From an uncultured Prevotellaceae bacterium (GTDB taxonomy: Bacteria > Bacteroidota > Bacteroidia > Bacteroidales > Bacteroidaceae), in NCBI GenBank assembly GCA_900317635.1, contig ONHN01000011.1, positions 1-50,012 of the forward strand: a stretch of 50,012 nucleotides of DNA, written 5' to 3'. Under the pieces are notes generated by a model. That model worked only from the letters and a program-made list of their open reading frames with translations. It ran no database searches and was not told the DNA's origin. Of this stretch, positions 17,144 to 24,201 are shown one piece after another (the stretch's first letter is position 1; each line of letters opens with the position of its first letter). The position numbers and the translations under genes were made by a program.

Positions 17144-17245
17144 AAGATCCTTTCGTTAAGAATAAAGAGGTGTGTCGCTTGGATGAAAGGTTAATGGTTT
17201 TCGGCGCACAGCCTTTATAAACCTTAACCCTTAAATCCTCATTAT

Positions 17246-18574
17246 TTACATTATCTTTCCTTCCTTCATTTCCTTCTGCGCATTCTCGCGTATTTTCTTA
17301 CTCTCCTCGGGCGTGATGGGCTTGATTTCAGTGCCATTCTTAAGGTTCTGAACACCTTCTATGACAATGCGCTCGCCCACTTTCAGACCATCCGTCACGA
17401 CGAAGTTCTTACCGTCGTGCTGGGGCTGCACTTTAATTTCGCGACTCTGCACCTTGTTGTCTTTACCTACAACGTAAACGAAGATTTTATCCTGTATCTC
17501 GGTTGTAGCAGCTTGCGGCACGAGGATGGCACCACTATTAAATACGGGTACAAGAATCTGTCCCGAGCCGCCACTACGCAACACGCGACCATCGTTTTCG
17601 AACGTAGCACGCACCTGCACGGCTCCCGTCGTTTGGTCTATCACGCCGCCAATGGCATCGACGCGTCCCGAACGGGTATAATCTGTGCCGTCGGCCAGTT
17701 TCAGCGTCACGAGGGGGAACTTGCTGATGGCATCGCCCACACCGCCGCTACGCGTCATGCTGAGCAGTTGTTTCTCGTTCATGGCGAAGTAAACGTTCAT
17801 GCGGCTGATGTCGCTGACGGTGGTGAAAGGAATGGTCATTGACGGACCTACCAGCGCGCCCACCTTCAGCGGTATCATACCTATAACGCCGTTGGCAGGA
17901 CTCGTCACGGAGCAGAAGCTCAGGTTGTCGCGGGCGGCGGCAAGTTGTGCTCTGGCCTGTCCCACTTGAGCTTGCGACGTACCCACCTGCGCCTTGGCCG
18001 ACCCTACGGCCACGCGAGCGGCTTGCAGCTGGCTCTTGGCACTGCCCAGCTGAGCTTGCAGGCTCTTCAGGTTGTTCTCGGCCTGACGAAGCTGATAGTC
18101 GCTACCCAGGATTTTCTGCTCGTACTGGCGGCGCACGTTCTGCAGCGTGAGTTCGGCCGTGTTGATATTGGCTTGAATAACGTTCACTTGCTGCTCGCTG
18201 CTAAGGACGTTTTGCTCGGCGGTCTTCACGCCTTCCTGAGCGGCCACAACGCCTTGCTGGGCAGCGTTAACAGCTTCTTGCGCGGCGTTCACTTGCTGAC
18301 GATACTGCTCGCTATCAACCGTGAAAAGCACTTGTCCACGACTGACGCTCTGACCTTCAGAAACGTAAATCTTCGTGATGAAGCCCGACACTTTCGGACG
18401 TATCTCAACGTCTTGTACGCCCTTAATCGTGGCGGGATAGGAGGTCTTGAGCTCCGAGGGAGACGTGCCTACCGTCATCACCGCATAGCGGTTGTCGGCC
18501 TCAGGCATCTCCTGCTTGTTGCTACAGCTCACCAGCGCGGCGGCGGCAAGCAAGAATAGAATGGTTTTCTTCAT
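17246..18574 (-). CDS. RND efflux periplasmic adaptor (membrane fusion protein, AcrA family)
   Basis: 442-aa adaptor linking the permease to the outer-membrane channel. MKKTILFLLAAAALVSCSNK is a lipoprotein signal with lipobox LVSC. The barrel/lipoyl half-motif (IRPKVSGFITKIYVSEGQSV) is followed by a long coiled-coil hairpin rich in Gln and Ala (about residues 90-215). Then come the second lipoyl half (VTSPANGVIGMIPLKVGALV) and the beta-barrel. The C-terminal 20 residues are charged (TPEESKKIRENAQKEMKEGK). It is the first gene of the efflux operon, behind a good Bacteroidetes promoter at 18735-18765. Confidence 0.94.
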   Translation of the reverse strand: MKKTILFLLAAAALVSCSNKQEMPEADNRYAVMTVGTSPSELKTSYPATIKGVQDVEIRPKVSGFITKIYVSEGQSVSRGQVLFTVDSEQYRQQVNAAQEAVNAAQQGVVAAQEGVKTAEQNVLSSEQQVNVIQANINTAELTLQNVRRQYEQKILGSDYQLRQAENNLKSLQAQLGSAKSQLQAARVAVGSAKAQVGTSQAQVGQARAQLAAARDNLSFCSVTSPANGVIGMIPLKVGALVGPSMTIPFTTVSDISRMNVYFAMNEKQLLSMTRSGGVGDAISKFPLVTLKLADGTDYTRSGRVDAIGGVIDQTTGAVQVRATFENDGRVLRSGGSGQILVPVFNSGAILVPQAATTEIQDKIFVYVVGKDNKVQSREIKVQPQHDGKNFVVTDGLKVGERIVIEGVQNLKNGTEIKPITPEESKKIRENAQKEMKEGKIM

Positions 18575-18734
18575 TTGTGTATCAAGTAGGTTTATAATAA
18601 TTTATTTAGCTTGTAAGATTGTCCTCTCTGTTAGGCCAAAAGCATACACAACAGCCTACGCCGCGAATACAACCCGTAGCCAAAGCGTAAGCATAGGCAG
18701 CAACCTAAAAGGTCGTATGCCTACTTTTAAGGCG

Positions 18735-18765
18735 CGAAGTTACGAAAAAACTTTTTTAAAGCAAA
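18735..18765 (-). promoter_or_regulatory. Promoter of the efflux operon
   Basis: Minus strand: TTTG at 18762-18765, 19-bp spacer, then TAACTTCG at 18735-18742. This fits the Bacteroidetes -33/-7 pattern. The predicted leader is about 150 nt. I found no repressor gene or clear operator dyad beside it. Confidence 0.55.
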
Positions 18766-18837
18766 AAGTTTTCGCTTTTAATCTTGTTTTCCCTACAAAC
18801 GAGCCAGCATAAACGGCATAAGTGACAAGTAAGCATA

Positions 18838-18874
18838 GCTTAAGGGGTGCTCTGACAGATAGAACACCCCTTAA
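18838..18874. terminator. Hairpin after the decarboxylase gene
   Basis: TTAAGGGGTGCTCT / AGAACACCCCTTAA stem-loop just past the stop codon at 18880. The stem is strong but no long U-run follows on the minus strand. Confidence 0.6.
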
Positions 18875-18879
18875 AGTCG

Positions 18880-20112
18880 TTACTTCTTCAGTTGTTGGAA
18901 ATCCTTCTTGATGTCGGCCACGAAGCCGTCTATCTTATCCTTCGTCACGTGTTGCATCACGACGATGTGAGCCAGCTCGCCGCCGAAGTGCTCATCGTAG
19001 CCCTGCGCGAGCGTATATTTCGCGCACATCGCTTTGGACGGGCGTTTGAAGAAGACGGTGTTGCTATACTCGTTGACCCAGCAAGGATAACCAATCTTGT
19101 CGAGTGCTTGCTTCAAGTAGGCCGTTCGCTCCATGATGCTCTTTGCTTGTTCGGTCCAGCGCTTGAGACCATCGTTTTGGATGAGCCACCAGAACTTCAG
19201 CGGTTGCATAGAGTCGCGCGAACAGTTTATCATTTTCATGTTGCCGTTGAGATAGGTCACGTTGAAGTCGGACTGATTGTCGTAAACTTCTTTCGTACAC
19301 AGGAAGAGGCCCGACGGAGAATCAATACCAAAGAACTTATGTCCGCTGATGGCTATCGACTCAAAGCGCATCTTCTTGTGGCTCACCATGTCGCGATACT
19401 TCGTAAAGGGCAGGTAGCCGCCAAAGAGTGCGGCATCAACGTGACGATAGACGCCAGGGAGTTCGGGATGACGGTCGAGCACGGCGTTGAGTGCTTCTTG
19501 ATCGTCGATGGCACCCTTAAACGTCGAGCCCATGGCATATACTACCAAGGCGGGGCGCGAGGTGACGAGCGCTTTCTCCAACTCTTCGGGTATCATGCGT
19601 CCCATGGCGTCGCTTTTCACAAGTCGCAGCTCCAAGTTCTGCAAATGCGCCAGGCGCATATTCGAGTAGTGGGCCTCGTCGCTGACGTAAACCACGGGCA
19701 TGAGGTGCGTCTTCTGTTTCAGGTAGTTCGCCCCGAAATATATGCCGTGGTTATTGCCGTCGGTGCCGCTGTGCGTCACGATGCCCCACACGTTGTCGAG
19801 GCTGAAATCGTAAAGCGGTGCGAAAAACTCTATCACCTCTTTCTCGAACACTTGCGTGGACATGATGAAGGGCTCGTCCGACATGGGGTCGCCCGCATTG
19901 TTGAGCGACAGGCGGTCTAAGCCATTATCCATGTACCACTCGTAGAAATCGTGCATAAGCGACTTCTGGTTCGTGGGATAGCCAAAATACGTTTGGCTGC
20001 GCTCATTCCAGATGTGCAACCACTCGTTAAACTTCTCGTTGCCCGTAGTCTGCGCCTGACACAAGAGGGCTACAGCAAAGAGCACTGCAAAAATAGAACT
20101 TCTCTTTCTCAT
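18880..20112 (-). CDS. Exported histidine-decarboxylase-family PLP enzyme
   Basis: 410-aa group II PLP-dependent decarboxylase-like protein, closest in style to bacterial PLP histidine decarboxylases (histidine to histamine and CO2). The family blocks run in order: FGYP; FEKEVIEFFAPL; GIVTHSGTDGNNHGIYFG; EAHYS (His148, PLP-stacking); STFKGAIDD; HVDAALFGG (Asp226); ISGHKFFG (Lys259, Schiff-base lysine). All catalytic positions I can place are present. Unusually, the most credible start (20112) gives a Sec signal peptide, MRKRSSIFAVLFAVALLCQA, before the family core begins near residue 25. This suggests a periplasmic or exported enzyme. Starting at 20214 would only add an odd repeat-derived N-terminus. 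The amino-acid substrate is inferred; a related decarboxylase or aminotransferase-fold activity is possible. Confidence 0.85.
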   Translation of the reverse strand: MRKRSSIFAVLFAVALLCQAQTTGNEKFNEWLHIWNERSQTYFGYPTNQKSLMHDFYEWYMDNGLDRLSLNNAGDPMSDEPFIMSTQVFEKEVIEFFAPLYDFSLDNVWGIVTHSGTDGNNHGIYFGANYLKQKTHLMPVVYVSDEAHYSNMRLAHLQNLELRLVKSDAMGRMIPEELEKALVTSRPALVVYAMGSTFKGAIDDQEALNAVLDRHPELPGVYRHVDAALFGGYLPFTKYRDMVSHKKMRFESIAISGHKFFGIDSPSGLFLCTKEVYDNQSDFNVTYLNGNMKMINCSRDSMQPLKFWWLIQNDGLKRWTEQAKSIMERTAYLKQALDKIGYPCWVNEYSNTVFFKRPSKAMCAKYTLAQGYDEHFGGELAHIVVMQHVTKDKIDGFVADIKKDFQQLKK

Positions 20113-20266
20113 ATTGGTTGTAGGTTGTTTAGAGAATACGAAGGGCAAGTGGCAAGCGGCTTTTAAGTGACAAGCGACGAATTTGACTACGCCAACGACC
20201 AAACGCGGCTGCAACTTGCCACTCGTCTCTCTTCACTCGTCAACATTACTATTACTTTTTCGTCCG

Positions 20267-20274
20267 CAAAAATA
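20267..20274 (-). promoter_or_regulatory. Putative -7 box of the decarboxylase gene
   Basis: TATTTTTG on the minus strand fits the TAnnTTTG consensus. The predicted leader is about 150 nt and includes remnants of the TGACAAGTGACGAGT repeat family near 20160-20240. Confidence 0.4.
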
Positions 20275-20431
20275 ATCATTTGAGTAAGAAAACACGCACC
20301 ATGCAGGCAAAAACGAAAGCCTTTGCCCCGACCTTGATTTTTCGTTACCTAACCGGGCGGCGTAGGCATCCCGCCGGCATCCTTCGCCTACGTAGCCTAA
20401 CTCGCCACGCGACACGTTTGCCTGCACGCTA

Positions 20432-21250
20432 TTATTGCCCTAAGAATGCACTGATGTAGGCCATTGCCGCGTCGAAGTCGGCCCCGTGGAATCCATGGTC
20501 GGAACCCGCAATGGTGTGGAACTGCGCATCGCGGTAGCGGGCCGCAGCTTCGAGGCCATAGCGCGCGGGCACTACCCTATCGCGGTTGCCGTGGAGAATG
20601 AGCGTGGGACCCGTATAGCGCACAATGTCCTTCCACACGTCGTAACCATAGAAGCAGGCACCATACACGCGCCCAAGGTGCATACCCCAAATGTCGTACG
20701 TTTCGGGCATATCTTCAGGACGCGGGAAACGGCGGACGGCATCGAACGGAATGTTGAAAGCGGGATAGAGCAACACCAGGCGCGACACGAGCGGCGCACA
20801 CTCGGCTGCCGTCATAGCCGACACGAGCCCGCCCTGACTCTCGCCCAGCAAGCAAACGCGCGTGGTATCGACATCGCTGCGCCGCCGCAACTGCGCGAGG
20901 ATGCTCTGCAGATCGGCCCGCTCCGTGAAGGCCGACATGTGGTCGGTGCGCCCATCGCTGCGGCTGACGCGACTGCCGCCACAAAAGTCGAAGATATAGC
21001 ACAGAAACCCTCGGCGCGCCATGGCCTCGGCATAGGGCTCCACCACCTCGTGGTTAGCACCAAAGCCGTGGGCTAAGACGAGCAGCGGCAGACGTCCTTC
21101 GCACCCTGCGGGGCGGTATAGGCGACCATAGATGCGCAGGCTGTCGCGCGAGGTCCAAAGCTCTTCGCTCTCAATCTCCGCCACGTGCGGTTGCTGCGCA
21201 AAGCCTGCCACCGTGAGCAGAAAGGCTAAAAAGAAATAGATACGCTTCAT
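20432..21250 (-). CDS. Secreted alpha/beta hydrolase (esterase/acyl hydrolase type)
   Basis: 272-aa serine hydrolase with a Sec signal (MKRIYFFLAFLLTVAGFAQ). The fold markers are clear: HGFGANHEVVEPYAEAMARR (oxyanion loop region), nucleophile elbow GESQGG (Ser near 143), the acid in LHGNRDRVVP and the catalytic His in GSDHGFHG. The layout resembles Est1E/cinnamoyl-esterase-like enzymes of rumen bacteria, but the substrate cannot be assigned. A TACATTTG box at 21324-21331 (minus) is a likely -7 element. The decarboxylase gene lies 320 bp downstream with its own promoter, so they may not be co-transcribed. Confidence 0.85.
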   Translation of the reverse strand: MKRIYFFLAFLLTVAGFAQQPHVAEIESEELWTSRDSLRIYGRLYRPAGCEGRLPLLVLAHGFGANHEVVEPYAEAMARRGFLCYIFDFCGGSRVSRSDGRTDHMSAFTERADLQSILAQLRRRSDVDTTRVCLLGESQGGLVSAMTAAECAPLVSRLVLLYPAFNIPFDAVRRFPRPEDMPETYDIWGMHLGRVYGACFYGYDVWKDIVRYTGPTLILHGNRDRVVPARYGLEAAARYRDAQFHTIAGSDHGFHGADFDAAMAYISAFLGQ

Positions 21251-21323
21251 AAGATAACAACGTTGCTATAGTTTTGCTTTTTTGCTTTCAAAGACAGTGG
21301 TTCGTCTCAAAGCTTTTCCGCTA

Positions 21324-21331
21324 CAAATGTA
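21324..21331 (-). promoter_or_regulatory. Putative -7 box of the alpha/beta hydrolase gene
   Basis: TACATTTG on the minus strand, about 74 bp before the ATG, fits TAnnTTTG. No strong -33 element was seen. Confidence 0.4.
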
Positions 21332-21490
21332 GGAAAAAAAGAACGAACGCACAGCCCTTTGCCTTCTTTTTACAGCGCCCGCAGCGCGAAACACCCGCAA
21401 AGGCCGCATTTCCTCGTGACTTGACAACATCTATCGCAAAGCCACCAAACTTTCCGCTGGCCCCCGCAAGTTTTTTGCTCAGCCCACGAA

Positions 21491-21591
21491 GTTATAAATC
21501 TCGGCGGGAAATGTACATTTGTCGGCGGGAATATGTATAAACCTCGGCGGAAAATATATATTTCCCGCCGAGGTTTATAACTTGAACGGCT
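21491..21591. repeat. Nested AT/GC palindrome built from three copies of one motif
   Basis: The motif TATAAAYCTCGGCGGGAAAT or close variants occurs at about 21494, 21536 and, inverted, 21562-21589. Segment 21491-21520 is the reverse complement of 21562-21591 with only a few mismatches; the middle copy pairs even more tightly with the inverted one. It lies about 100 bp beyond the ygiQ stop and could form a large cruciform or terminator. The rest of 21251-21692 shows no gene. Confidence 0.7.
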
Positions 21592-21692
21592 TACAGTAAA
21601 ACTTAACGGGCTTAGAGTGATTGTTGAAAAGCCACCGCCAAAGTTTTCAGGGATATGGCTTTATACGCTCTACATAGCCATTAACTTCTCCG

Positions 21693-23585
21693 TCAACGTC
21701 TGCGTCGCCGAGGTTTGTTGGGTTTTGGCATGAACGGCTTAGGCTGATGCCCCTGTCGAGGGGCGGGCGAGGCGTAGAGGGCCTGCAGGAGGTCGTCGCG
21801 CCCCAGGCGGCGAAGTTCGCGCACAATGGCGGCGCGCTCTTCGGGCTTATACCAAAAGAAGAACATGCGCTGGCGGCGCTTCTCCTCGGGCGTACGGGCC
21901 ACGAAGAGGGGTTGCAACGTATAGGGATGCAAGCCGCTGTAGAAAATCTCGGTGGCCACGGTCATGGGCGTAGGCGTGAAGTCCTGCACTTGCTCAAGGT
22001 GAAAGTCGAGGCGCTTCGTAGCGGCGGCGAGTTCGGCCATGTCCTCTTCGGTGCAACCAGGGTGGCTACTGATGAAGTAAGGAATGATTTGCTGTCGCAA
22101 CCCGTGGCGGCTGCAAATGTTGTCGAACTCACGTTTGAAGGCTCGGAACTGCTCGAAGGGCGGTTTGCGCATGACGCTCAGCGTGGCATCGACCGTGTGT
22201 TCGGGAGCTACTTTCAGGCGTCCCGACACGTGGTGGCATATCAACTCTTCGGTGTAACGCTGCGCTGCGCGGTTCTCGTCGGCATGGTCGCTGCGGTGCA
22301 GAAGCAGGTCGTAGCGAACGCCACTGCCCACGAAACTTTTCTTCACGCCTGGCAGCGCATCAACGGCGCGATAGACGTCGAGCAGAGGCTGGTGGTCGGC
22401 ACGCAGGTTGCGGCAGACAGCGGGATGAATGCAACTTGGGCGTTTACACCGCTCGCAGAGCGTGGTGTCGCGCCCGCCCATGCGATACATATTGGCCGAG
22501 GGTCCGCCGAGGTCGGAGATGTAGCCTTTGAAGTCGTCCATCTGCGTCACCTGTCGCGCTTCGCGCAATATGCTTTGCAGCGAACGGCTTTGAATGAATT
22601 TGCCCTGATGGGCCGAAATGGTGCAGAAAGCACAACCGCCGAAACAGCCACGGTGCAGGCAAATGCTGTGGCGTATCATCTCGTAGGCGGGGATGCGGTG
22701 GCCGCGATACTTAGGGTGCGGCACGCGCGTATAAGGCAGGTCGAACGAGCGGTCAACCTGCTCGGTCGTCATGGGGGGATAGGGCACGTTGCAAACTACG
22801 TAGGCTGAGCCCATGCGCTGCAACAAGCGGCGCGGATGGAGCATATTGCTCTGCTCCTCCACGTGGCGAAAGTTGGCGGCATAGGCGCGCTTATCGCGCA
22901 GACAAGTTTCGTGGGAAGAGAGCTGGATGTCGTCGGGCGCGATGCCGCCAGGCACGTCGGCTTCTTTCAAGAGCCAAACGGTCTGCGGTAGGTCGCGCAA
23001 GGCACTGAGGGGTTTCCCCTCGGCCAAGCTACGCGCCGCCTCAAGGATGGGCAATTCGCCCATGCCGTAGATGATGAAGTCGGCCCCGCTCTCTTGCAAG
23101 ATGCAGGGGCGCAGGCGGTCTTGCCAATAGTCGTAGTGCGTCACACGCCGCAACGAGGCCTCTATACCGCCCAAGACGACGGGCACGTCGGGGTAGAGTT
23201 GCTTCAGGATTTGGCTATAGACGATGCTGGGGTACTCGGGCCGACGGTCGTGGCGCCCATCGGGGCTGTAGGCATCTTCGCTGCGCAGGCGGCGGGCGGC
23301 GGTGTACTTGTTCACCATCGAGTCCATAGCTCCCGCCGACACACCAAAGAAGAGGCGCGGACGCCCCATCTTGCGAAAGTCGCGAAAGTCGCCGTGCCAG
23401 TCGGGTTGCGGAACAATGGCCACACGATAGCCCGCACTCTCGAGCAGGCGCCCCAAAACGGCACAGCCGAACGAGGGATGGTCAACGTAAGCATCGCCGC
23501 TAAAGAGGACAACGTCCAGTTCGTCCCAACCGCGCAGAGCGGCTTCTTTCTTAGTGGTAGGCAGGAAGTCGGTGAGCTGGTACAT
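21693..23585 (-). CDS. ygiQ: YgiQ-family radical SAM protein
   Basis: 630-aa radical SAM enzyme of the conserved YgiQ (UPF0313) family. The N-terminal domain resembles a cobalamin-binding fold (DVVLFSGDAYVDHPSFGCAV). The 4Fe-4S motif CX3CX2C is in HRGCFGGCAFCTISAHQGKF (near residue 320). KVAPEHT, IPYFISSHPGC and VQDFTPTPMT are family blocks. The C-terminus is an extremely basic tail (KPNKPRRRRR). Its biochemical function is not established. A 96-aa gene lies 155 bp upstream. Confidence 0.93.
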   Translation of the reverse strand: MYQLTDFLPTTKKEAALRGWDELDVVLFSGDAYVDHPSFGCAVLGRLLESAGYRVAIVPQPDWHGDFRDFRKMGRPRLFFGVSAGAMDSMVNKYTAARRLRSEDAYSPDGRHDRRPEYPSIVYSQILKQLYPDVPVVLGGIEASLRRVTHYDYWQDRLRPCILQESGADFIIYGMGELPILEAARSLAEGKPLSALRDLPQTVWLLKEADVPGGIAPDDIQLSSHETCLRDKRAYAANFRHVEEQSNMLHPRRLLQRMGSAYVVCNVPYPPMTTEQVDRSFDLPYTRVPHPKYRGHRIPAYEMIRHSICLHRGCFGGCAFCTISAHQGKFIQSRSLQSILREARQVTQMDDFKGYISDLGGPSANMYRMGGRDTTLCERCKRPSCIHPAVCRNLRADHQPLLDVYRAVDALPGVKKSFVGSGVRYDLLLHRSDHADENRAAQRYTEELICHHVSGRLKVAPEHTVDATLSVMRKPPFEQFRAFKREFDNICSRHGLRQQIIPYFISSHPGCTEEDMAELAAATKRLDFHLEQVQDFTPTPMTVATEIFYSGLHPYTLQPLFVARTPEEKRRQRMFFFWYKPEERAAIVRELRRLGRDDLLQALYASPAPRQGHQPKPFMPKPNKPRRRRR

Positions 23586-23740
23586 AGGGAGGGGGTTACT
23601 ACTTGTCGGATGTTAGTTGTTGCCGTGGTACGGCAACATACTGAACAACGCGGGCTGTGGGCAACGCTTAATGTATAGGGGATAAAGTATCTGCTCCCCT
23701 CTCGCCCTTTAGGGGAGAGAGGGGCTGGTGAGCGGCGTTT

Positions 23741-24031
23741 CTATTCCTCGCTCTGCTCGTACAGTTGTATGAGCTGTTCGAGACCGAAGGCCTTCATGTC
23801 GCGATGATAGATGACGTCAACGCAGACGTCGAGCAGCGCTTGCACGTCGTCGGGCTGCGATGCGATGAGGGCGCGCAGGGTGCGCCGCAGTTTTTCGAGC
23901 GTGGTTTCGTCAATGGTGCCTGCACTGGTGCGCAGATTGTCGAGCAAGCGATAGTGCCGCAACGTTTGCAGGTTTTCGTCGGTCACGTCGAGATGACGCG
24001 TGCCGCGAGGATTGAGCTGAATGGTATGCAT
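23741..24031 (-). CDS. Hypothetical 96-aa protein
   Basis: Soluble, acidic, helical-looking protein (TLEKLRRTLRALIASQPDDV, ALLDVCVDVIYHRDMKAFGL) with no signal peptide or cysteine motif. Not recognised. The start MHTIQLNPRGTRHLDVTDEN has good codon use for this genome and no competing frame. It is upstream of ygiQ and downstream of the golvesin-domain gene in the same direction, with non-coding gaps of about 150-170 bp. Confidence 0.7.
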   Translation of the reverse strand: MHTIQLNPRGTRHLDVTDENLQTLRHYRLLDNLRTSAGTIDETTLEKLRRTLRALIASQPDDVQALLDVCVDVIYHRDMKAFGLEQLIQLYEQSEE

Positions 24032-24201
24032 AGAGCGGAAGGTTTATGCGTTAAGCCTTAGCGCGCGGCTCCAACGAGCGGGGGAGCGGCCGAAGGGTTG
24101 CCATAATATGGCAACAAACGGAACGACGCGGGCGATAACTTAACGTTTCATGTTTCTTGTTTAATGTTTCACGCAGGGAGAGAGGGGCTGGGGCTTGGCC
24201 G

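Noticed and set aside
20113-20214. Upstream in-frame extension of the decarboxylase
   Set aside because: The extra 34 residues come from the TGACAAGTGGCAAG repeat region and would bury the signal peptide.
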